Below, piece after piece: positions 7,803 to 16,391 of a stretch of DNA of 64,000 bases. The stretch is from contig NZ_WWEM01000020.1 of the NCBI RefSeq assembly GCF_019308285.1, positions 305,130-369,129 on the forward strand, given 5' to 3'. This DNA is from Flavobacterium quisquiliarum. Its GTDB lineage: Bacteria > Bacteroidota > Bacteroidia > Flavobacteriales > Flavobacteriaceae. The notes under the pieces were generated by a model. That model was not told where the DNA came from and did no database searches. It saw only the letters and a program-made list of their open reading frames with translations. A program made the position numbers and the translations under genes. Every line of letters starts with the position of its first letter. The first letter of the stretch is position 1.

Positions 7803-9203
7803 ATGATAAATCAAGATTCTATAGTTGCTTTAGCTACGCCTTCTGGAGCTGGAGCTATCGCCATAATTCGAATTTCTGGAGCTGAGGCCATTACCATTGG
7901 GAATTCGGTTTTTAAATCTATTAAAAACAAAGATTTAACGAAACAGAAAACACATACACTCCATCTGGGGCATATTATTGACGGAACGAAAACGCTTGAT
8001 GAGGTTTTGGTTTCGGTATTTAAAGGGCCAAACTCCTATACAGGAGAAGATACTATTGAGATCTCTTGCCACGGATCAACTTACATTCAGCAGCAGATTA
8101 TTCAGTTATTATTAAGAAAAGGCTGTAGAATGGCTGATGCAGGAGAATTTACACTTCGTGCTTTCTTAAATGGAAAGTTAGATCTATCGCAGGCAGAAGC
8201 TGTTGCCGATTTGATTTCGTCTGATAATGAAGCTTCCCACCAAATTGCAATGCAGCAAATGCGAGGCGGATTTAGTAATGAAATTGCTAAACTTCGTGAA
8301 GAACTCTTGAATTTTGCTTCTTTAATCGAATTAGAATTGGATTTTGCAGAAGAAGATGTAGAATTTGCCGATCGAACTCAGTTTCATGAATTATTGAATA
8401 GAATTGAATTCGTTTTAAAACGCTTGATTGATTCTTTTGCGGTTGGAAATGTTATTAAAAACGGAATCCCGGTTGCCATTGTTGGGGAACCTAATGTTGG
8501 TAAATCGACGTTATTGAATGCTTTATTGAATGAAGAAAGAGCGATTGTTTCTGATATTGCTGGAACAACTCGTGACACAATCGAAGATGAATTGGTCATT
8601 GGAGGAATCGGTTTTAGATTTATTGATACTGCCGGAATACGCGATACGAAAGATGTTGTAGAAAGTATCGGAATCAAAAAAACATTCGAAAAAATAGACC
8701 AAGCGCAGGTTGTGATTTATTTATTCGACGGATTGAAATTCCAGACATCAAGTTCTGATTTTGTTTCAGAAATTGAACAAATCAAGAATAAATATCCATT
8801 AAAACCTCTTTTGATTGTAGTCAATAAAAAAGATATTTTATCTCCTGATGAAGTACAGAATATCACAAGTAAACTGGAAAATTTAAATGCAAAACTATTA
8901 TTGATTTCTGCAAAAGAAAAAGTAGGAGTGGAGGATTTAAAGAATGAATTGTTATCTTTTGTCAATACTGGAGCACTTAGAAACAATGAAACAATTGTAA
9001 CTAATACAAGACATTATGATTCTTTATTAAAAGCTTTAGATGAAATTCAGAAAGTAAAATTCGGTTTAGAATCAGGTCTTTCAAGTGATCTTATGGCGTT
9101 AGATATTCGCGAAGCTTTATATCAATTTGGACTTATTACTGGTCAAGTCTCAAACGACGAATTGCTGGGGAATATATTCGCGAACTTTTGCATCGGCAAG
9201 TAG
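7803..9203 (+). CDS. mnmE: tRNA modification GTPase MnmE
   Basis: The 466-residue protein has the N-terminal formyl-THF-binding domain (start INQDSIVALATPSGAGAIA) and a helical domain. The G domain is inserted at about residues 215-375: GEPNVGKSTLLNALL (P-loop), GTTRDTIED, DTAG and NKKD. The C-terminus is the canonical FCIGK with the catalytic Cys. With MnmG it installs the 5-carboxymethylaminomethyl group on wobble U34. The start at 7803 fits the conserved N-terminus; an in-frame ATG at 7788 would add five unconserved residues. Confidence 0.96.
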   Translation: MINQDSIVALATPSGAGAIAIIRISGAEAITIGNSVFKSIKNKDLTKQKTHTLHLGHIIDGTKTLDEVLVSVFKGPNSYTGEDTIEISCHGSTYIQQQIIQLLLRKGCRMADAGEFTLRAFLNGKLDLSQAEAVADLISSDNEASHQIAMQQMRGGFSNEIAKLREELLNFASLIELELDFAEEDVEFADRTQFHELLNRIEFVLKRLIDSFAVGNVIKNGIPVAIVGEPNVGKSTLLNALLNEERAIVSDIAGTTRDTIEDELVIGGIGFRFIDTAGIRDTKDVVESIGIKKTFEKIDQAQVVIYLFDGLKFQTSSSDFVSEIEQIKNKYPLKPLLIVVNKKDILSPDEVQNITSKLENLNAKLLLISAKEKVGVEDLKNELLSFVNTGALRNNETIVTNTRHYDSLLKALDEIQKVKFGLESGLSSDLMALDIREALYQFGLITGQVSNDELLGNIFANFCIGK

Positions 9204-9295
9204 AAGTGGCAAGGGAAGACAAAAAAATCAAGTATTTAGACTTGGAGTGTTAAAGGCTCAACAATTACATTAAGGTGAAAATTGATTTTTTTACC

Positions 9296-9721
9296 CTAAT
9301 TACAAGTTGGTTTATTGGTTTTATAGGCTTTTCCGGTATCATCGAGCCAAATTTTTAAGTCAGTAGAACCTTGATCACCGCTTCCAATGAATGTTATTCT
9401 ATAGCTGCAGTTAGGATAAAAGATCTGTTTTTTTGTGTATTTATAAATTTTAAAAATAGAATCCAGCTTTACAGATGCAGATGTATGTTTGGAATATAAA
9501 TCAACTATACAGTCATTTTCTTTACTATTTGTACTGTCACATTCAATTATTATTCTTTTTAATGGCCTATCATTGCAGCTGACTAGAGATTGTTTTTGAA
9601 TGTCAAAATAAATGTCTGTTGATTGACAGGAATTTAATAAAAAAGAAGTTGAAAAGATGCAAGTTATCTGAAACGTCGAAGTAATCCATTTTTTCATATT
9701 TCGTTTTTTTAAGCTTTCCAT
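9296..9721 (-). CDS. Hypothetical small lipoprotein
   Basis: I do not recognise a family. The protein has 141 residues from the ATG at 9721, or 133 from an internal ATG at 9697 (MKKWITS), which looks like a more ordinary signal-peptide start. A hydrophobic stretch is followed by FLLNSC, a plausible lipobox, so it is probably a lipoprotein. Five cysteines remain after the lipid Cys, suggesting disulfides in the envelope. The ATG at 9721 overlaps the stop of the upstream gene as TAATG, which favours translational coupling and is why I kept it. Confidence 0.6.
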   Translation of the reverse strand: MESLKKRNMKKWITSTFQITCIFSTSFLLNSCQSTDIYFDIQKQSLVSCNDRPLKRIIIECDSTNSKENDCIVDLYSKHTSASVKLDSIFKIYKYTKKQIFYPNCSYRITFIGSGDQGSTDLKIWLDDTGKAYKTNKPTCN

Positions 9722-10413
9722 TATTTGTCAAATTGTTGTTTGTTTTCTAATGCATCATTATCAATTTCTTCATCTAGATTTATGCCGAACATTTCAATAA
9801 TCAATTTTTCTTTTTCGGAAGAAATATCCAAACCTTTTAGTTCCTGATTGTTAAAAGTCGTTCTTCGAAATATCTGGCGGGGAAACGCAATGTAATCTTT
9901 GGTCTTGCTGTCTTTCACAAATAACAGAATAATTTTAGGATAGGTATCTTCTATACCACTGCATCCTGTTATCTTGTAACTTAATTCTATTGTGTTATCG
10001 TATTTTATCAAATAATAATTAAAGAGAATATCCGAAATTTTATTTAGTTGATTTTCAGTAAGTAAAATTTTTGAGTCGTGAAATTTTGATTTTAGGTAAT
10101 TTCTTGGTTCTTTGTCTTCATAGTATTTTGGTGTTGCGACATAGACAGAATCATATTTTGAAAAAGGAAATAATATTTTTCTTTTCTCCAATGGAATTTT
10201 AAATAATGGAACTAAAGTATCACTTTCTTTTTTGGGATCTGGTGGCGATGGAGGCATATTTAATAAGGCATTGCGAAATTGTAGATTTTCATGAAAAAAT
10301 TCGCAATTATTCTCACAATAAGCATCCCTTAATTCTTTTAGTTTTTTTTCTTGACCATATATTGGACTTAGTATTAATACAAAAAAGAAAATTGTTATTT
10401 TTTCTCGCAACAT
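9721..10413 (-). CDS. Hypothetical exported protein
   Basis: The 230-residue protein begins with a signal peptide (IFFFVLILSPIYGQ, cleavage near residue 21). It has two clustered Cys soon after (CENNCEFF) and another (TGCSG) further on. No known domain is apparent. It is coupled to the following small lipoprotein gene by a TAATG stop-start overlap. Both products appear to be envelope proteins, so they may act together. Confidence 0.6.
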   Translation of the reverse strand: MLREKITIFFFVLILSPIYGQEKKLKELRDAYCENNCEFFHENLQFRNALLNMPPSPPDPKKESDTLVPLFKIPLEKRKILFPFSKYDSVYVATPKYYEDKEPRNYLKSKFHDSKILLTENQLNKISDILFNYYLIKYDNTIELSYKITGCSGIEDTYPKIILLFVKDSKTKDYIAFPRQIFRRTTFNNQELKGLDISSEKEKLIIEMFGINLDEEIDNDALENKQQFDK

Positions 10414-11003
10414 AATTTTTTAATATAAACGTTTCCATGAATAGCAGAAAAATATCTTTGGGAAGATCCTTTTTTACAGTTTGATTTTTTGTTAGTTTTT
10501 ATCTCTTGATGCCAGTCCACATATTTTTACTTCTAGCGAATATATCCATTAATCTATATTTTTATCTATAATTTTTTTCACTTTTTGTATTATAATTTAT
10601 TCATCTTTTTTATTTAACCATGCTGATGAAACAAATAAAATTAAAATACAAAGAAAAGCTAGAAATGGACCTTTTATGTAGTATCTTACTAGTGTTAAGA
10701 ATTTTTATCATTTCTTTCGGTGATATAAGAGAAACATTAAAAACGAATTGTATAGTTTTTTAAGATTATAAATTTGGTCTTTTAGCTTAACAATGTTATT
10801 GATATAATTTAAATCTGACTGGAAGCTGAATTAAAAAATAAGCAGTAATTTTATCATATATGTAAACACTATTTAAGTTTTTCAAATAAGAGTTTTGATG
10901 TTTGATCTCATAGCTTAAAAACCTTTTTTATGTTTAATAAAATACACTTATTAAACCTTTTATCATTTTAAGATTCTAAAATGAGTAACCCAAAACCATT
11001 GAA
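10414..11003. other. 590-bp gene-poor, very AT-rich region
   Basis: No convincing intact gene is present. The plus strand holds a 47-codon ORF (10623-10766) without family features. The minus strand at 10597-10711 holds a possible broken small membrane protein, listed separately. No promoter could be placed with confidence for the downstream hydrolase gene. Confidence 0.4.
10597..10711 (-). pseudogene. Possible frameshifted small membrane protein (37 residues)
   Basis: From the ATG at 10711 the frame is MIK, then a run of five A. Removing one A joins it to a frame reading FLTLVRYYIKGPFLAF, a strongly hydrophobic stretch and WLNKKDE before a stop at 10597. This has the look of a one-helix membrane protein with a basic N-side. 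As it stands, the helix frame has no start codon. It may be a chance ORF; the support is only composition. Confidence 0.2.
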
Positions 11004-12443
11004 ATGAAAAAGATATTTTTAAGCATTATTTTTATTCTTTGCAATGTAATAACTGCCCAGAATAAGGATAAAGAAATAGACGATATTATAAATCGTGAAA
11101 TGAAGGAGCGAAAAATCCCTGGGCTTCAGGTTTCGATTGTTCAGAATGGAAATATAGTTTTAAGCAAAAGTTATGGCATTGCAAATCTTCAGAATAATAT
11201 TCCGGTAAACAATCAATCTATTTTTGCCATTAATTCAATTACAAAAGTATTTACTGCCGTTGCTGTAATGAAACTTATTGAAGAAGGGAAGTTAAATCTT
11301 TCAGAACCAGTTTCAAAATATTTAGATATTTATCCTTCTGCTTGGGATTCCTCAATTAATATCAAACATTTATTAACGCATACTTCTGGACTTCCAGATA
11401 TGCTTAAAATTCTAGATCAGAATACAGGAGGTGTTGGAAGCTTAAAAAATGAAGAAGGAGTATGGGAAAAATTAAAAGGCATACCAATGGATTTCAAGCC
11501 TGGTGATAAATTTAGTTATAATCAGACCAATGCTTACTTGTTGGGAAAACTCATTGATAAATTTTCTGGGAAACCATTTGCCGAGTACTTCTACGATTTT
11601 GAGTTTAAGCCTTTGGGAATCAATAATATCGTTTTTGGTGATTCTCGTGATGTTATCCAAAACTTGGCTCCAACTTACTTTTGGAGAAAAAGTATTGACG
11701 GAAAAGAATTAGAAAATCCTGTGTTGATCAATAACTATTTTGAATTTCCATATTTCAGAAGAACAGCTTCTGGTTTAAACAGCTCGGCAGAAGATATTGC
11801 TAGATGGATTATTGCCTTACAAAGTGAAAAATTGATCAAGAGATCTTCACTTGAAGTTATGTGGTCGCCTTCTGTCTTTAATAATGGTAAAAGCACACCT
11901 TGGAGTCTGGGATGGGGAATGAATAAATTTCGAAAAGTTCATAGAGCTGTAGGAATGTCTGGCGGAGGAAGATCTGCTTTCTTGTTATATCCAGATGACG
12001 ATTTAGCTGTCATTGTTTTAACGAATTTAGGAGGCAGTTTTCCCGAAGACTTTCTAGAAGAATTAGCAGGAATATATAATCCGGAAATTGTAAAAGCAGA
12101 CCCTATTACCAATCTAAGGATTGAATTAAGAAAAATTGGTTTTGAAAATGCTATTTCTTTTTCAAAGAAAGAAATGAGAAAGAATCCTCTTTTTGTTCCA
12201 AATGAATTTGAAGTTAATGAGTGGGCTTACAGACTAATGATGAAAGGACAAAATAAAGAGGCTTTGGAAATTTTTAAACTCAATACATATCTGTTTCCTG
12301 AAAGCTGGAATGTTTACGATAGTTATGGCGAGATCTTACTTAAATTGGGAGATAATAAGCAGGCAGCAGAAATGTATAAAAAATCTATTGTGCTCAACCC
12401 AGAAAATGAAAATGGAAAGAAAGTGCTCGAAAAACTGCGTTAG
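11004..12443 (+). CDS. Beta-lactamase-fold serine hydrolase with C-terminal TPR
   Basis: The 479-residue exported protein has its signal peptide ending near VITAQ. The beta-lactamase/class C or PBP-like domain (about residues 22-350) shows the nucleophile motif SITK (SxxK, about residue 78), HTSGLPD, and GMSGGGRSAF near the end in place of the KTG motif. The usual YxN triad reads YNQ (in FSYNQTNAYLLG), so the Asn is replaced by Gln. The last 80 residues form tetratricopeptide-like helices (ALEIFKLNTYLFPES, then AAEMYKKSIVLNPEN). It is probably a periplasmic esterase or peptidase rather than an antibiotic-degrading enzyme. Confidence 0.85.
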   Translation: MKKIFLSIIFILCNVITAQNKDKEIDDIINREMKERKIPGLQVSIVQNGNIVLSKSYGIANLQNNIPVNNQSIFAINSITKVFTAVAVMKLIEEGKLNLSEPVSKYLDIYPSAWDSSINIKHLLTHTSGLPDMLKILDQNTGGVGSLKNEEGVWEKLKGIPMDFKPGDKFSYNQTNAYLLGKLIDKFSGKPFAEYFYDFEFKPLGINNIVFGDSRDVIQNLAPTYFWRKSIDGKELENPVLINNYFEFPYFRRTASGLNSSAEDIARWIIALQSEKLIKRSSLEVMWSPSVFNNGKSTPWSLGWGMNKFRKVHRAVGMSGGGRSAFLLYPDDDLAVIVLTNLGGSFPEDFLEELAGIYNPEIVKADPITNLRIELRKIGFENAISFSKKEMRKNPLFVPNEFEVNEWAYRLMMKGQNKEALEIFKLNTYLFPESWNVYDSYGEILLKLGDNKQAAEMYKKSIVLNPENENGKKVLEKLR

Positions 12444-12780
12444 TTTTGGTGTTTAAGATTCATACAGCTGCTTGGAAATTAATGTAAGATTAGAGTGATG
12501 TACTTTAAAAATTATTGATTTTAAAATTTTTGTGTATTTATCTCTGTGATTTTCATAGTGTAAGTTTTTTTTATTTTTATGCTCTTTTACCATTAATGAC
12601 GAAAATATCAATTCATTGTTTTATTTTATTATAGCCACATATTCAGCTTTTTACTATTATTCGGTTAATAGTCATGCAAGAAACTGAAATATTTTTTTGT
12701 GTATAAAGTAAAATTAGCGCTACATTTGCAAAGAATTAGTCTAAATAAGGATAATTTATTATTTTTGAATGCCTTTACAA
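12444..12780. other. Intergenic region with the TonB-receptor promoter
   Basis: No gene is seen. The only signal I can support is the -7 box at 12721-12728, described separately. The rest is AT-rich without a clear hairpin. Confidence 0.4.
12697..12728 (+). promoter_or_regulatory. Predicted promoter of the TonB receptor gene
   Basis: TACATTTG at 12721-12728 is an exact Bacteroidota -7 box, with TTTG about 21 nt upstream as -33. The start site would be near 12735, about 45 nt before the ATG at 12781. I could not identify an iron-regulator box with confidence. Confidence 0.5.
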
Positions 12781-15096
12781 ATGAATTTAAAACTTCCAGC
12801 AGCCTTACTTGTTTTAGTATTTTTTACCATCAATTTAAATGCACAATCACTTCGCCTAAAGGTTGAAAATGAATCGAAAAACCCTATTTCAAATGCTTCA
12901 GTTTCTTCTGGTAATAAAGTTATCGGAACAACAAATAAGTCAGGTGAAGTTTCGATTTTGAGCAATGAAATACAAAGTAATACTGTTTCAATTACGGCTC
13001 CAGAATATGAGCCATTTGTACATATTTTTTCGAATTTGCAGGAAAAAAATATAGTTTCAATTGTTTTAATCAGCGAAAATAAATTGCAGGAAGTTGTAAT
13101 TACCGCTGGTAGAAAACAAGAAAATATTGCCACAGTTCCTTCTTCGATAACGATAATGAGCCAAAAGGAAATACAGGTACAAAGCAGTATTAATACTAAT
13201 TTATCTTCTATTTTAGGAAATGTTATTCCAGGACTTGGCACATCGACAAATAAAGCAACTAACTCAGGACAGACTTTAAGAGGACGTCAGGTTTTAGTTT
13301 TGATTGATGGAATTCCGCAGTCAACACCTTTAATGAATGGGGCTCGTGATATTCGTGTGGTCGATGCTAATGCAATTGAGCGTATTGAGGTGATTAAGGG
13401 AGCTACTTCTATTTATGGAAACGGTTCAGGAGGTGGAATTATCAATTATATTACTAAAAAAAGTCCGTTGATTGATAGTTTTCAGGGAATAACTACCGTT
13501 GGGACTACTTTTAATCCGCTGCATAGTAAAGAAACTTTTGGTTATCGCGTTTCTCAGTTTTTTAATGGAAGAAAAAACAGATTTAGTTATGTGATTGGTG
13601 GAGCTTTTGATTATACAGGACTTCAAAGAGACGCCGATGGCAGACCTCTAGGACAAACAGATGGCCTTTCTAATTCTTCTCAATCAAATGCGTTTGTGAA
13701 ATTAGGATATGACATGGACGAGCATACTAGTTTTAATGTAGTATACAATTTTTACAGCAGTACTCAGAATGCTAAGTACATTAGTCAAACAGGTGTATAT
13801 GGTCAGACTCCAACAATTGGCGTAAGAGGTACAGAACCTGGTAAAAATGCAGGAACTCCATTCAATCATAATTTTATGTTTACTTTTTCGAAAAACAATT
13901 TATTTAATTCAACACAATTGGATGTGTCGGCTTACTTGAATTCTTTTCAATCTATGAATCGTTATGTAGCTTCAGGAACGGCTTGGTATGGACCTGGACA
14001 AACAATGATTAATTCCAATAAAAATGGAACGCGTATTAATTTGAATACGCCATTTACTATAGCTTCAATGTCTTCTGAAATCACGTATGGTATTGATGTC
14101 TTAAATGATGTTACTTTTCAGGATTTAGTTGATGGACGTGTTTACATTCCTAAAATGGATATGTTGAATATTGCTCCTTATGCACAATTAAAAGTAGATG
14201 TTTTAGAAAACTTAATTTTTAAAGGAGGATTACGTTATGAGAATGCTACAGTGCGTGTTGATGATTATAATACAATTGCTTCTGGACCAAACAATCAAGG
14301 AAGTATTTTTGTAGAAGGAGGCAAAATTCCGTACAACGCGACAATGTTCAATGCTGGTCTTCGTTTTAACAAATATGAAATCTTTAATCCGTTTGTGAGT
14401 TTCTCTCAGGCATTTGCAATAAATGAATTAGGAAGAATTTTGAGAAGTGCAGAAGAAAGTACTATAGCGAGTTTAGCAACTGACCCAATTATTACGAACA
14501 ATTATGAAGCTGGTTTTTCTAGTAAGTTTTACAATTTTAATGTAACAGCCGCGTATTATATAAGTACTTCAAAATTAGGAGCTAATTTAATAGAAGTTGA
14601 TGGTCGTTTGGTTGCACAGCGTGAGCCTGAAAAAATTAAAGGATATGAAATAACATTAGATTATAGGGTTTCTGATAAATTGAATCTAGGTGGAAGTTAT
14701 TCTTACGTTGAAGGAAAAGCTGAATTTGATGACGGAAGTACTGTTTATTTAAATGGATCTCGTATTGCTCCTCCAAAAGCAACGGGCTATATTAATTACA
14801 AACCTACATCAGACTGGTTTTTACAATTATCTTGGGTTAATACAGGTTGCCGTAACCGTTTTGAACCTAATACGAATGGAAGATATAATAATAGTGAAGG
14901 ACCAATTTCGACAGTGAATCTGATTAATTTTGCAGGAAGTTATGCCTTTAATAAAAACTGGTCGCTAAACTTAGGAGTTGAGAATTTATTAAACAACAGT
15001 TATTATTCAACTTTAAGCCAATATCGTGCTGTAAATGCAGATTATGTAATGGGCAGTGGAATGACAACTAGTTTAAATCTGCGTTATAAGTTTTAA
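12781..15096 (+). CDS. TonB-dependent outer-membrane receptor (siderophore type)
   Basis: The protein has 771 residues from the ATG at 12781; an ATG at 12769 would add four residues. The signal peptide ends at NLNAQ. A carboxypeptidase-like beta-sandwich (about 22-100) precedes the plug domain (TIMSQKEIQVQ, RGRQVLVLIDGIPQ, IERIEVIKGATSIYG, GGGIINYITKK). A 22-strand barrel ends in aromatic LNLRYKF. The domain order and downstream PepSY gene fit ferric siderophore or heme uptake rather than glycan import, and there is no SusD partner. The exact ligand is unknown. Confidence 0.87.
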   Translation: MNLKLPAALLVLVFFTINLNAQSLRLKVENESKNPISNASVSSGNKVIGTTNKSGEVSILSNEIQSNTVSITAPEYEPFVHIFSNLQEKNIVSIVLISENKLQEVVITAGRKQENIATVPSSITIMSQKEIQVQSSINTNLSSILGNVIPGLGTSTNKATNSGQTLRGRQVLVLIDGIPQSTPLMNGARDIRVVDANAIERIEVIKGATSIYGNGSGGGIINYITKKSPLIDSFQGITTVGTTFNPLHSKETFGYRVSQFFNGRKNRFSYVIGGAFDYTGLQRDADGRPLGQTDGLSNSSQSNAFVKLGYDMDEHTSFNVVYNFYSSTQNAKYISQTGVYGQTPTIGVRGTEPGKNAGTPFNHNFMFTFSKNNLFNSTQLDVSAYLNSFQSMNRYVASGTAWYGPGQTMINSNKNGTRINLNTPFTIASMSSEITYGIDVLNDVTFQDLVDGRVYIPKMDMLNIAPYAQLKVDVLENLIFKGGLRYENATVRVDDYNTIASGPNNQGSIFVEGGKIPYNATMFNAGLRFNKYEIFNPFVSFSQAFAINELGRILRSAEESTIASLATDPIITNNYEAGFSSKFYNFNVTAAYYISTSKLGANLIEVDGRLVAQREPEKIKGYEITLDYRVSDKLNLGGSYSYVEGKAEFDDGSTVYLNGSRIAPPKATGYINYKPTSDWFLQLSWVNTGCRNRFEPNTNGRYNNSEGPISTVNLINFAGSYAFNKNWSLNLGVENLLNNSYYSTLSQYRAVNADYVMGSGMTTSLNLRYKF

Positions 15097-15159
15097 AAAA
15101 CAAATCATTTTTTACATGCTTTGGTTATATTTGAAAACCATTTAGGAAAGATATAGTAA

Positions 15160-16269
15160 ATGAATAAAACACTTAAAAAAAATATTGGCTTTTTGCATCT
15201 TTGGCTCGGACTTGCATCCGGGCTAATTGTTTTTATAGTTGCCCTCACGGGAAGTATATTAGTCTTTGAAGATGAACTGGATGAGTTTTTTAATCCTGAA
15301 TTTTATAAAGTAGCCAGTATAGGGAAGGAAAAGCTTCCAGTAGATGCTATTATTTCTGAAGTGCAGAAAGAATTTCACCTCAAAAAAATTGACCGTATTC
15401 ACTCATTTGCAGATCCAGAACGAAGCTTAAACATTACAGCAACTGATACTGATAAGAGAAAAATGATTTTTTCTGTTGATCCTTACAGTGGCAAAGTTTT
15501 AGGATCAGTACCTGCTAAAAAACGTTTTTTTTCGGTTGTTCTTGATTTGCACCGTCATTTGGTTTTAGGGGATTTTGGACAAGCCGTTACAGGAATTAGT
15601 TGTCTCACCTTTGTATTTATGCTTTTGTCAGGACTTGTTTTATGGTGGCCAAATAAAATTAAAAACCTCAAACAAAGATTAACAGTAAAATGGAATGCTT
15701 CATTTAAAAGAGTTAATTGGGATTTTCATTCGACTTTTGGTTTTTATACTTTTTTAGTGCTGTTGATTATTTCACTAACAGGTTTAACTTGGTCGTATGA
15801 TTGGTTTGAAAGCGGTGTTTATTTTGTGGCTGATGGAACTACCAAAAAGCCGTCTAGTAAAGTTGAAAACCCAACTAAAATTGATCCTGAAGGAGATAAA
15901 ACATTTTTCTATCAAAATATATTTTCTAAAACAGACAGCATCTATGGATATAAAGGAGATACGCAAATCAGAATGCCATCTGATACCATAAATAGTATAA
16001 TGGTTATCAAGATGAATCTTGAAAAAGAAATACCAAATATTGCTAGTTTCGCCTATTTTGACAAATATACTGGAGAGGTTGTAAAGATAAAATCCTACGA
16101 ATCATTTAGTAATGGTGATAAAATAAGACGCTTGATTTATCCAATCCACACAGGAAGCATTTATGGATATCCAACAAAAATATTGGCGTTTTTGGTTTGT
16201 CTTTTTGCAGTTACACTTCCAATTACGGGACTTTTTATATGGCTTGGAAGGAAAAAAAAGAAAAAGTAA
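15160..16269 (+). CDS. PepSY-associated transmembrane protein
   Basis: The 369-residue inner-membrane protein has four main hydrophobic segments (about residues 12-36, 140-162, 192-212 and 340-362). It shows the PepSY_TM pattern: FLHLWLGLASGLIVF and LTGSILVFEDEL at the start, LDLHRHLVLGDFG, then HSTFGFYTFLVLLIISLTG and IHTGSIYG. The conserved histidines resemble heme ligands, and members are linked to ferric-siderophore reduction. It lies 63 bp behind the TonB receptor in the same direction, so the two form an iron-acquisition pair. Confidence 0.85.
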   Translation: MNKTLKKNIGFLHLWLGLASGLIVFIVALTGSILVFEDELDEFFNPEFYKVASIGKEKLPVDAIISEVQKEFHLKKIDRIHSFADPERSLNITATDTDKRKMIFSVDPYSGKVLGSVPAKKRFFSVVLDLHRHLVLGDFGQAVTGISCLTFVFMLLSGLVLWWPNKIKNLKQRLTVKWNASFKRVNWDFHSTFGFYTFLVLLIISLTGLTWSYDWFESGVYFVADGTTKKPSSKVENPTKIDPEGDKTFFYQNIFSKTDSIYGYKGDTQIRMPSDTINSIMVIKMNLEKEIPNIASFAYFDKYTGEVVKIKSYESFSNGDKIRRLIYPIHTGSIYGYPTKILAFLVCLFAVTLPITGLFIWLGRKKKKK

Positions 16270-16305
16270 TTTTTTATTTTAGAAAATTAAAATTATTTAT
16301 GAGGA

Positions 16306-16360
16306 GCGGGATTTGAATATTAAGTTTAAAACCCGCGCATTTCAAGCCTTTCTCCTTTTA
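16306..16360. terminator. Possible bidirectional terminator between convergent genes
   Basis: GCGGG at 16306-16310 and CCCGC at 16332-16336 can pair, the stem extending weakly with A/T pairs. A pyrimidine-rich run, TTTCTCCTTTT, follows to 16360. It separates the PepSY gene from the PUL regulator. Confidence 0.3.
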
Positions 16361-16391
16361 AAAAACTATTTTTCTTATTTTACAAGCTAAA

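Noticed and set aside
9040..9203. Suspected truncation of MnmE
   Set aside because: The C-terminus ends in FCIGK, the normal end of the protein, so it is complete.
10623..10766. Plus-strand 47-codon ORF in the AT-rich gap
   Set aside because: It has no signal peptide, domain or coding-like composition and overlaps a more plausible minus-strand reading.
12781..16269. The TonB receptor as a fourth glycan transporter of the PUL
   Set aside because: It lacks a SusD partner and the CAGGATAC operator, and is paired with a PepSY protein, which fits iron uptake.
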